11,745 nucleotides of DNA from an uncultured Bacteroidales bacterium (GTDB lineage Bacteria; Bacteroidota; Bacteroidia; Bacteroidales; Paludibacteraceae), in NCBI GenBank assembly GCA_937915765.1, contig CALGHE010000047.1, forward strand, positions 1-11,745, read 5' to 3'. Shown piece by piece: positions 5,478 through 11,745 of the stretch (the stretch's first letter is position 1; the number at the start of each line of letters is the position of its first letter). The position numbers and the translations under genes are program-made. The notes under the pieces are model-generated. The model worked only from the letters and a program-made list of their open reading frames with translations. It had not been told where the DNA came from and did no database searches.

Positions 5478-7325
5478 ATGCTGAACGATACGTATCAAAA
5501 TAGAAGAACTTTCATTGCCGGAATGATATTTCTGGTGGTGTTTATCTATGTGGCAAGGCTTTTTTCCATTCAGATTCTTGACGACACGTATCAGGATTTG
5601 GCAGACAGCAACGCTTTCTACAAAAAGATAGTGTACCCGACAAGAGGTCTTATAAAGGACCGCAACGGGAAGCTTATCGTGAGCAACAAGCCGGCTTACG
5701 ATGTGATGGTGGTGCCGCGCGAACTAAAGAAACTTGACACGCTGGATTTCTGCAACACAATTGGGGTGACAGTTGACGAGTTTAAGAAAAGGATGAAGAA
5801 ACTGCGCTACAAAGCAGGGTACTCTTCCTATACGCCGCAACCTTTCATGACGCAGCTCTCTGCTCAGGACTATGGCTATTTGCTTGAAAAACTTTACAAA
5901 TATCAAGGTGTCTATATTCAGAAAAGAACATTGAGAGAGTATCGTTATCCTAATGCGGCTCTTGTGCTTGGCTCCATTGGCGAGGTTGACCGCTCTACTA
6001 TCAAAAAGGACTCTTTTTATATTATGGGCGACTGGGCTGGCAAGAATGGTATAGAGAAGACCTATGAGTTGATGCTGAGGGGAGAAAAGGGTGAGGAGAT
6101 TCTGCTTCGTGACGCGCACGGACGTATCAAAGGCAGTTATGAAGATGGAGCGCATGATGTGGCGGCTAAGGCTGGAAAGGACATTACGCTTTCGCTGGAT
6201 ATTGACCTGCAGGCTTATGGCGAACTGCTTATGCGGAACAAAGTGGGCAGTATTGCGGCTATTGAGCCTGAAACCGGCGAAATCTTGGCGCTTGTTTCTG
6301 CTCCGACTTATGACCCTTCTATTCTTGTGGGGCGCGAGCGAACTAAAAACTACGCTAAGCTTGTAAAGAATCCGCTCAATCCGCTGTTCGACCGCCCTAT
6401 GATGGCGGAATATCCGCCTGGCTCAACGTTCAAGACGGCAAACGCTCTTGTGCTGCTGCAGGAGAAAATCATTACACCTGCAACCGCTTTTGGCTGTTCT
6501 CGAGGCTTCCATGCTGGCGGGCTGACCGTTGGCTGCCACCCGCACGCATCGCCGCTGACGCTTGTTCCGTCTATTCAGCACTCTTGCAACGCTTATTATT
6601 GTGCAGGATTCCGTTCTATGATAGATGACCGGCGAAAGTACAAAAGCACGGCGGAGGCGTTCGAGGTTTGGAAAAATCATATCGTGTCGCTCGGCTTTGG
6701 TTACGAGCTTGGGGCGGATGTGCCTAATGAGGAACGCGGATATATTCCAAACTCCAAAGTTTACGATAAGATTTATGGAGCAGGATATTGGAAAGGCCTC
6801 ACAATCATATCGGTGTCGATAGGTCAGGGCGAAATTCTTGCTACGCCTCTGCAGATTGCGAACCTTGGAGCCATTATCGCGAACAGAGGCTATTACTATG
6901 TGCCGCATCTTGTTAAAAACATAGAGAATGACACTATCGGGTCTGCTTTCAAAGAGAAGAAGGTAACCTCGATAGACCGCAAATATTATGACTATGTGGT
7001 TAACGGAATGGATCTTGTGATGAAAAACGGTACAGGCTGGGGGTCGAGGATAGATAGTATAGAGGTTTGCGGAAAGACTGGCACGGCTCAGAATCCGCAT
7101 GGTGAGGACCACTCGCTTTTCATGGCTTTCGCGCCTAAAGACAATCCTAAGATTGCGATATGTGTCGTTGTTGAAAATAGCGGCTTCGGCGCGACTTGGG
7201 CCGCGCCAATCGCCACGCTGATGATTGAGAAATATTTGAAGGGCAGAATTGCTCCGCGCCGTAAGTATACGGAAGATAGATTGTTGAACGCTAATTTGTT
7301 GCCAAAAATTGATACGTCGAATTAA
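5478..7325 (+). CDS. mrdA: Penicillin-binding protein 2, elongasome transpeptidase
   Basis: PBP2 is the class B transpeptidase that crosslinks peptidoglycan made by RodA. The 615 residues show a short cytoplasmic tail and one membrane anchor (about 11-33). The pedestal domain begins with YPTRGLIKDRNG (53-64), and the C-terminal transpeptidase domain follows. The active-site motifs are all present: S316-T-F-K319 (SxxK) within EYPPGSTFKT, S369-C-N371 (SxN) and K533-T-G535 in CGKTGTAQNPHG. A C-terminal tail of about 30 residues (RRKYTEDRLLNANLLPK) follows the domain. The ATG at 5478 comes 3 bases after the mreD stop; an AGGAG directly abuts it, too close for normal spacing, so coupling with mreD is likely. 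The last 17 bases overlap rodA. Confidence 0.96.
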   Translation: MLNDTYQNRRTFIAGMIFLVVFIYVARLFSIQILDDTYQDLADSNAFYKKIVYPTRGLIKDRNGKLIVSNKPAYDVMVVPRELKKLDTLDFCNTIGVTVDEFKKRMKKLRYKAGYSSYTPQPFMTQLSAQDYGYLLEKLYKYQGVYIQKRTLREYRYPNAALVLGSIGEVDRSTIKKDSFYIMGDWAGKNGIEKTYELMLRGEKGEEILLRDAHGRIKGSYEDGAHDVAAKAGKDITLSLDIDLQAYGELLMRNKVGSIAAIEPETGEILALVSAPTYDPSILVGRERTKNYAKLVKNPLNPLFDRPMMAEYPPGSTFKTANALVLLQEKIITPATAFGCSRGFHAGGLTVGCHPHASPLTLVPSIQHSCNAYYCAGFRSMIDDRRKYKSTAEAFEVWKNHIVSLGFGYELGADVPNEERGYIPNSKVYDKIYGAGYWKGLTIISVSIGQGEILATPLQIANLGAIIANRGYYYVPHLVKNIENDTIGSAFKEKKVTSIDRKYYDYVVNGMDLVMKNGTGWGSRIDSIEVCGKTGTAQNPHGEDHSLFMAFAPKDNPKIAICVVVENSGFGATWAAPIATLMIEKYLKGRIAPRRKYTEDRLLNANLLPKIDTSN

Positions 7326-8793
7326 CATATTTCAAAATATAGACTGGATAACTGTTGTTATCTATCTTCTGCTGATTTTTTTCGGCTGGATTTGCATATA
7401 TGGAGCTGTTTATAATTTTGAGGAGAAGGTTTTTTGGGACTTTTCTGAAAGATACGGCAAACAGCTTGTCTGGATGGGTATGGCGTGCGTTATTGCGTGC
7501 GTGTTGCTTACTTTGGACAGCCGTGTTTATAATAATCTGGCCTATCCGGTTTACGGGGTTTTCTTGCTGCTGTTGCTGCTGACGCTTGTGCTTGCTCCTA
7601 ATATAAAGGGGTCGCGCTCATGGCTGGTTATCGGGCCTGTCAGTTTGCAGACTGCGGAGTTTGCGAAGACTGCCACCTGTCTGGCGTTGGCCAAGTTTAT
7701 GAGCTCGTATGCCTTTCAGACGGGAGGTTTTAGAGTGAGAAATTGGCGCAACCTTGTGGCTCTGTTCCTTATGGTGGCAGTGCCGGCAGGTATTATATTG
7801 TTGCAGAACGAAACAGGCTCCGCCATTGTTTATGTCTCTCTGATGCTGGTGATGTACCGAGAAGGTATGCCGGGAGTCATTTTGTTTTTAGTGCTTTGCT
7901 GCGTTGTCTTTTTTATCGTGGCAATACGTTTTGGCGATGTGCCTATTGTCGATGCGGTGCCTGACGAGTCGTTCGGACTTTTCCTTGTGGTGATGATGAC
8001 GCTTGCAGTCTCTTTGGCTTTTGTTTTTTATTATCTGAAGGATGTGCAGCTCTGCAAAAATGTGCTGCTCTGCACAGCCTCTCTGTTTGGTGTCTGTTTT
8101 GCAGTTTACAAAGTTTTTGACGTGAATGTGAGGTTCTTGTACGTGGCGTATGCGGCTCTGGCGTTAACCTTTATGTATTTTATGGCGAAACTGTTTAATG
8201 TGCGCAAATTGACTTATCTGTGGATCTCTTTATTTATGATCGGGTCTGTGGTTTATGTGAATATGGCGGACTATATGTTTGAGAAGGTTTTGCAGCCGCA
8301 CCAGAGGGTGAGAATCATGGAGACGCTTGGCATGACAAACGACTTGAAGAGGTCTGGCTATAACGTGAATCAGTCCAAAATAGCTATTGGCTCAGGAGGT
8401 GTATGGGGCAAAGGCTTTCTGAACGGAACGCAGACAAAGCTTAAATATGTGCCGGAACAGGACACCGACTTTATCTTCTGCACGGTGGGCGAAGAGCACG
8501 GATTTGTTGGAGCAACTCTTGTGCTGGGGCTGTTCCTTGTGCTGCTGCTGAGGCTTATAGTGCTTGCGGAACGGCAAAGGTCATTGTTCTCCAGAATTTA
8601 CGGGTACTGTGTAGTCTCCATCCTGTTCTTTCATCTCGCCATAAACATAGGAATGGTTATTGGGCTGACTCCGGTTATCGGCATTCCGCTGCCGTTCTTC
8701 AGTTATGGGGGCTCTTCTCTGTGGGGCTTCACAATTCTGCTTTTTATCTTTATCCGTTTGGATGCCAGCAGGATGGAGTATATGCCGAATTGA
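7309..8793 (+). CDS. rodA: SEDS peptidoglycan glycosyltransferase RodA (TTG start)
   Basis: RodA is the SEDS-family polymerase that elongates glycan strands from lipid II together with PBP2. The 494-residue polytopic protein has the family landmarks: W105 in GSRSWL, the long conserved stretch NQSKIAIGSGGVWGKGFLNG (354-373), D387 in QDTDFIF (likely the catalytic aspartate of the family) and the closing PLPFFSYGGSS (461-471). E. coli RodA is about 370 residues; the extra length lies mainly in residues about 205-320, which add hydrophobic segments, as I recall for other Bacteroidales. The start is TTG at 7309, 17 bases inside mrdA. The frame is closed by TGA at 7285-7287, and the first internal ATG (residue 56) would delete the first membrane segment. 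MIRRINIFQNIDW resembles the expected RodA N-terminus. Confidence 0.94.
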   Translation: MIRRINIFQNIDWITVVIYLLLIFFGWICIYGAVYNFEEKVFWDFSERYGKQLVWMGMACVIACVLLTLDSRVYNNLAYPVYGVFLLLLLLTLVLAPNIKGSRSWLVIGPVSLQTAEFAKTATCLALAKFMSSYAFQTGGFRVRNWRNLVALFLMVAVPAGIILLQNETGSAIVYVSLMLVMYREGMPGVILFLVLCCVVFFIVAIRFGDVPIVDAVPDESFGLFLVVMMTLAVSLAFVFYYLKDVQLCKNVLLCTASLFGVCFAVYKVFDVNVRFLYVAYAALALTFMYFMAKLFNVRKLTYLWISLFMIGSVVYVNMADYMFEKVLQPHQRVRIMETLGMTNDLKRSGYNVNQSKIAIGSGGVWGKGFLNGTQTKLKYVPEQDTDFIFCTVGEEHGFVGATLVLGLFLVLLLRLIVLAERQRSLFSRIYGYCVVSILFFHLAINIGMVIGLTPVIGIPLPFFSYGGSSLWGFTILLFIFIRLDASRMEYMPN

Positions 8794-8829
8794 TTTTTCC
8801 CGAATGTTGTATTAACAGGATAAAATGTG

Positions 8830-9357
8830 ATGAAACAGGTGACTGCTACATTGGCGTGTTTGATGTTTTTCTTATCAGCCATCTCAAAAGAAATCTTTTC
8901 TATTGAGGATTTAAGATCAGAGGCATTGACGTCAGTGAACTTAGAAACCGCAGAAAAGTTGTCTTACGAGACAATAGAATCCAATTATATTCAAACTCGT
9001 AATACCATAAGACGGTATGATGGGTGCTGGAACAAATATTACAGATTGGGCATTTGCAAATACAAAGAAAATTATTTCGAGATACTTCTATGTACCAACG
9101 GATATACAACTTTCACATATTTGGTTGCAAAAAGGGACAATGAGTTTCCAAAAATGCTTTTAATAGATATGCGCACTGGAGTCCAGGAGAAAGTGTCGTT
9201 TGAAATTGGTGAAGGATTGATACATCTGTCCTATACTGAACATTGTGCGGAATTTCCCGAAACAATTTCAGAAACATACCGTCTGGATAGTGAATTTTCT
9301 GCAGTGAAAACTCAAGACAAGCCTCCGTTTGAAGAAATTAATATCATCTCAGAGTGA
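8830..9357 (+). CDS. Predicted secreted protein of unknown function
   Basis: I do not recognise this 175-residue protein. The first ~19 residues (MKQVTATLACLMFFLSAIS) look like a Sec signal peptide with no lipobox cysteine after it, so the product is probably periplasmic or exported. The mature part begins with a charged, helical-looking stretch (about 24-55). It continues as an alternating hydrophobic/polar region rich in aromatic residues (GCWNKYYRLGICKYKENYFEI) that looks beta-stranded, with four cysteines. A GTG immediately upstream (8827) is in frame, but the ATG at 8830 is preferred. The gene begins 36 bases after rodA on the same strand with no terminator between, so it may be transcribed with the elongasome genes. 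Its base composition is clearly more AT-rich than theirs, which hints at different ancestry or weaker selection. A wall or envelope role is only suggested by context. Confidence 0.75.
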   Translation: MKQVTATLACLMFFLSAISKEIFSIEDLRSEALTSVNLETAEKLSYETIESNYIQTRNTIRRYDGCWNKYYRLGICKYKENYFEILLCTNGYTTFTYLVAKRDNEFPKMLLIDMRTGVQEKVSFEIGEGLIHLSYTEHCAEFPETISETYRLDSEFSAVKTQDKPPFEEINIISE

Positions 9358-9672
9358 TAGGCAATATGATTTATACAATCTTAACGGTAAATTTATAGAA
9401 CTCACCTTAAATAGACTCTGTAGGAGAAAGAGCCGTGGATAAGAGGAAAATTTCTTTCAAAAAAATCTTGCGCACTTCAGGAAATTTTACGAATATTGCA
9501 CGTCGGTAGTATTTAATCAGTTTCTGTAAATGACGTTTTGTAATTTCCAAGTGTGAAATTTCAGATTAGATTAATTTATAAAAATTGCTTAAAGACTGAA
9601 AGAACTTGAAATGATAATTCTCGTCTCAGGTTTGTTCGATTTTAGTTTATTGTTCTGCCAACGTATTGAAGC
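9358..9672 (+). other. Gene-free AT-rich intergenic region
   Basis: I see no gene here. A short open stretch in another frame runs from 9308 to 9442 and includes YDLYNLNGKFIE, but it has no start of its own. A weak inverted repeat, aatttc (9542-9547) with gaaatt (9555-9560), is present. No convincing TAnnTTTG promoter or T-tailed hairpin could be found, although the glycosyltransferase gene at 9673 must be expressed from somewhere in or before this region. Confidence 0.5.
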
Positions 9673-10791
9673 ATGAAAATTTTCATATTAGGGACAGCGT
9701 ATCCGTATAGAGGTGGTTTGGCCGCCTTTAACGAAAGGTTAGCTCGTCAATTTCAAAAGGAGGGGCACGAGGTCTTTTTAGAGACATTTACGTTGCAATA
9801 CCCCAATTTTTTATTTCCGGGGAAGACGCAGTTTTCTGAAAGTCCAGCTCCGTCAGATTTGCAGATTTCAAGGTCTGTTAATTCTGTTAATCCTTTTAAT
9901 TGGATTTCGGTAGGGAAAAAAATCAGAGATCTGAAACCAGATATTTTAGTTTTAGGTTTTTGGATTCCGTTTATGGCTCCATGTATGGGCACAATTGCTC
10001 GAATTGTCCGAAAAAACGGACATACCAAAGTGTCTGCAGTGCTGCATAATGTAGTTCCTCATGAACCGCGAATTGGAGACAAGTCTTTGGTTTCTTATTT
10101 CATAAAATCAGTTGATGGCTGTGTTGTTATGTCAAAATCTGTCGAGGACGATGTTTTGCAATTTGAAAAGAAAAAGGCTGTTGGCGTTTGTCCGCATCCT
10201 CTTTATGACCATTTCGGGACATTAATGCCGCGCGAGACAGCCTTGGAGTCGCTCTCTTTAGACTGTTCGTATCGCTATTTGCTGTTTTTTGGACTTATCA
10301 GAGATTACAAAGGGCTTGACCTTTTATTGGAAGCTTTTGCTGACAAAAGGATTGACAAAAGCAAGTTTCGTTTGTTAATCGCCGGAGAATACTACGGAGA
10401 TGGAGAAAAATATGAAAACATGGCTAAAGAGTTAGGAGTATATGATAACATTATATGGCATACTCGCTATATTGCAGATAAAGACGTGAGCCTCTATTTT
10501 TCTGCAGCGGATCTAATTGTGCAGCCTTATAAGACAGCAACACAGAGTGGAGTGACGCAAATTGCCTATCACTTTGAGAAGCCTATGCTGGTGACTAATG
10601 TGGGGGGACTGTCTGAGATTGTTCCAAACGGAAAGGTTGGCTATGTGTCAGAGGCAGACCCGAAATCAATTGCTGATTCATTGTCTGATTTCTGTGAAAA
10701 ATTGCCAGATTTTTCGCAAGGGTTGTTGGAGGAGAAAAGGAAATACGCTTGGGATAAGATGACACAAGAGGTCATTTCCGTTGTTGTGTAG
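9673..10791 (+). CDS. GT4-like glycosyltransferase
   Basis: The 372-residue soluble protein has the two-domain GT-B layout of glycosyltransferase family 4, which transfers a sugar from a nucleotide-sugar donor. The N-terminal domain starts with KIFILGTAYPYRGGLAAFN (2-20), including the glycine loop G14-G15. A linker near 170-200 leads to the C-terminal donor domain. That domain opens with LLFFGLIRDYKGLDLLLEA (203-221) and contains LLIAGE (234-239). It ends with QPYKTATQSGVTQIAYHFEKP (284-304) and TNVGGLSEIV (308-317). The classical EX7E pair of GT4 enzymes is not evident in that segment. Acceptor and product cannot be told; cell-surface or exopolysaccharide glycosylation is a guess. It stands alone, with an AT-rich composition unlike the elongasome genes, and ends just before a strong terminator. 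Confidence 0.85.
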   Translation: MKIFILGTAYPYRGGLAAFNERLARQFQKEGHEVFLETFTLQYPNFLFPGKTQFSESPAPSDLQISRSVNSVNPFNWISVGKKIRDLKPDILVLGFWIPFMAPCMGTIARIVRKNGHTKVSAVLHNVVPHEPRIGDKSLVSYFIKSVDGCVVMSKSVEDDVLQFEKKKAVGVCPHPLYDHFGTLMPRETALESLSLDCSYRYLLFFGLIRDYKGLDLLLEAFADKRIDKSKFRLLIAGEYYGDGEKYENMAKELGVYDNIIWHTRYIADKDVSLYFSAADLIVQPYKTATQSGVTQIAYHFEKPMLVTNVGGLSEIVPNGKVGYVSEADPKSIADSLSDFCEKLPDFSQGLLEEKRKYAWDKMTQEVISVVV

Positions 10792-10827
10792 AGAATATCT
10801 TGATACAGTATAGTTTCGGAAATTTAC

Positions 10828-10871
10828 AAAAAAAAGAAACCCGCAGGAAAGACACGCGGGTTTCTTTTTTT
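10828..10871. terminator. Bidirectional rho-independent terminator
   Basis: An A-rich arm ending in GAAACCCGC (10836-10844) pairs perfectly with GCGGGTTTC (10856-10864) around an 11-base loop. It is flanked by an A run on the left and a T run on the right. It lies between the converging glycosyltransferase gene (plus) and Bax inhibitor-1 family gene (minus) and can stop transcription from both sides. Confidence 0.93.
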
Positions 10872-10887
10872 ATATATGAAGGACCTG

Positions 10888-11616
10888 TTAGTCTCTGTCT
10901 CCTAAAATTCTTAAAAGGTAGAGGAACAGATTTATGAAATCCAAGTACAAAGACAACGCTCCGTGAATTGCGTAGGTTGAAGCGGTCTCGTTATTGCCTT
11001 CCAACGAAACGGCGTAGGCAAGCTGTTTAAGCTTGTTTGTGTCGTATATTACAAGGCCAGAGAACACAAGCACGCCTGCGTAGTTGAGAATCCACTGCAA
11101 AGTCGAACTGCTGAAGAATATGTTTACGATAGTAGCGATTATAAGTCCTATCAGCGCAAAGAACAGAATGTTGCCGAGCGAAGAGAGGTCTTTTTTTGTC
11201 ACGTAACCGTAAATGCTCAGTGCAGTGAACGTGCCCGCTGTTATCAGGAACGTTGAAACGATGGAGCTTGTTGAGTAAACGATGAATATGGTCGCTAACG
11301 TCAGCCCGTTTACTAAAGAGAACAGCACGAACATGAGAGATGCGACTCCGGCAGACATCTTGCTGATTCTTGAACTTAAGATAAAGACGAGAGCAAACTC
11401 TGCTATTATCAACCCCCAGAACACAAGGCTGTTGCCGAAAATTAAGTTTAAAGCGTACTCTGACCTTGCAACAGCATGAGCGGCAAGAGCAGTGATGATT
11501 AATGCAAAGGACATCCATCCATACACCTTAGTCATGAATTTAGCAGCAACAGATTTTAGAGCCTCAACTTGGCTTAGCTCCTGATAATTTAGATTTTCTA
11601 AAGAATTTGTATCCAT
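10888..11616 (-). CDS. Bax inhibitor-1 (BI-1/YccA) family membrane protein
   Basis: The 242-residue protein has a soluble N-terminal tail (about 1-30) and seven hydrophobic segments, the layout of the BI-1/TMBIM family. Bacterial members such as YetJ leak calcium in a pH-dependent way, and E. coli YccA modulates the FtsH protease. The family signature near the C-terminus is present: GLVIYDTNKLK (187-197) with D192, and LYLDFINLFLYLLRILG (223-239) with D226. These two aspartates match the paired acidic pH-sensing residues described for YetJ. The start is taken as ATG at 11616. The in-frame TTG at 11643 falls inside the -7 promoter element and so cannot be in the transcript. Its role in this organism (calcium, protease control or stress) is inferred only from the family. 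Confidence 0.92.
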   Translation of the reverse strand: MDTNSLENLNYQELSQVEALKSVAAKFMTKVYGWMSFALIITALAAHAVARSEYALNLIFGNSLVFWGLIIAEFALVFILSSRISKMSAGVASLMFVLFSLVNGLTLATIFIVYSTSSIVSTFLITAGTFTALSIYGYVTKKDLSSLGNILFFALIGLIIATIVNIFFSSSTLQWILNYAGVLVFSGLVIYDTNKLKQLAYAVSLEGNNETASTYAIHGALSLYLDFINLFLYLLRILGDRD

Positions 11617-11640
11617 AATGAAATAGTTTATTAGTTTTTG

Positions 11641-11671
11641 CAAATTTATGTATTCTGATTTGAAAAAGCAA
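11641..11671 (-). promoter_or_regulatory. Promoter of the BI-1 family gene
   Basis: On the minus strand TAAATTTG (11648-11641) matches the Bacteroidota -7 consensus, with a TTG at 11671-11669, 20 bases upstream. The predicted transcript start, about 7 bases downstream of the -7 element, leaves a leader of roughly 20 bases before the ATG at 11616. Confidence 0.7.
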
Positions 11672-11703
11672 GAAGGAAAAGCTATACAGAATAAAAAAAC
11701 GCC

Positions 11704-11738
11704 TAAAAAACAAAGAAAGGCTTCATATAGAAAGCCTT
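11704..11738 (-). terminator. Probable terminator of a gene beyond the right edge
   Basis: On the minus strand AAGGCTT (11738-11732) pairs with AAGCCTT (11723-11717) around an 8-base loop and is followed by TCTTTGTTTTTT. This is a rho-independent terminator facing left. The BI-1 gene starts after it, so it should end a minus-strand transcript whose gene lies outside the window. Confidence 0.65.
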
Positions 11739-11745
11739 CCTGTAC

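Noticed and set aside
4989..5498. 169-residue antisense open frame across mreD
   Set aside because: Shadow frame, rich in His/Lys/Gln as expected opposite a hydrophobic membrane protein, with no start context.
6423..7328. 301-residue antisense open frame across mrdA
   Set aside because: Shadow of the PBP2 transpeptidase domain; no promoter, start context or recognisable motif.
8827..8832. GTG at 8827 as start of the secreted protein
   Set aside because: The adjacent in-frame ATG at 8830 gives a standard signal peptide beginning MKQ and is the more usual codon.
11614..11643. TTG start at 11643 giving a nine-residue longer BI-1 family protein
   Set aside because: That TTG is part of the -7 promoter element TAAATTTG, so it lies upstream of the transcript; ATG at 11616 is the natural start.

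Overview
The window looks like a chromosomal segment of a Bacteroidota bacterium, most likely order Bacteroidales. The clues are the purH-type/mreB/mreC/mreD/mrdA/rodA gene order, promoters matching the Bacteroidota -7 consensus TAnnTTTG (four clear cases, each about 18-21 bases downstream of a TTG), mostly absent Shine-Dalgarno sequences, and best-by-eye protein resemblance to Bacteroidales versions. I could not run a search, so no genus is claimed.

Layout. Bases 1-917 hold a REP-associated tyrosine transposase (RAYT) gene on the minus strand, embedded in REP-like palindromes and 15-base tandem repeats. A decayed, internally deleted copy of its 3' part lies immediately downstream (left). Bases 1020-1178 hold a complete tRNA-Phe(GAA) unit on the minus strand with promoter and terminator. 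Bases 1312-2068 hold a YgjP/M48-type zinc metallopeptidase gene. Bases 2134-2800 hold an IMP cyclohydrolase gene that consists only of the cyclohydrolase half of PurH.

The core is the elongasome cluster at 2897-8793. mreB is followed by two terminator-like hairpins; then mreC, mreD, mrdA (PBP2) and rodA are packed head to tail with overlaps of 4 and 17 bases and a gap of 3. MreB filaments, the MreC/MreD membrane proteins, the RodA glycosyltransferase and the PBP2 transpeptidase together build the side wall of rod-shaped cells. rodA appears to start at TTG inside the end of mrdA.

After rodA the DNA becomes more AT-rich. A small gene for a predicted secreted protein of unknown function (8830-9357) is followed by a 315-base gene-free stretch, then a GT4-type glycosyltransferase (9673-10791). 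That gene converges, across a strong bidirectional terminator, on a Bax inhibitor-1 family membrane protein gene on the minus strand. The right edge carries what looks like the terminator of a further minus-strand gene outside the window.

The most unusual feature is the RAYT locus. The gene is bracketed by GTAG-plus-hairpin REP elements in opposite orientation, its stop codon lies inside the GTAG of one of them, and REP-like repeats have expanded in frame inside the coding sequence as a pentapeptide-repeat linker. I found no evidence for a wholly new multi-gene system.
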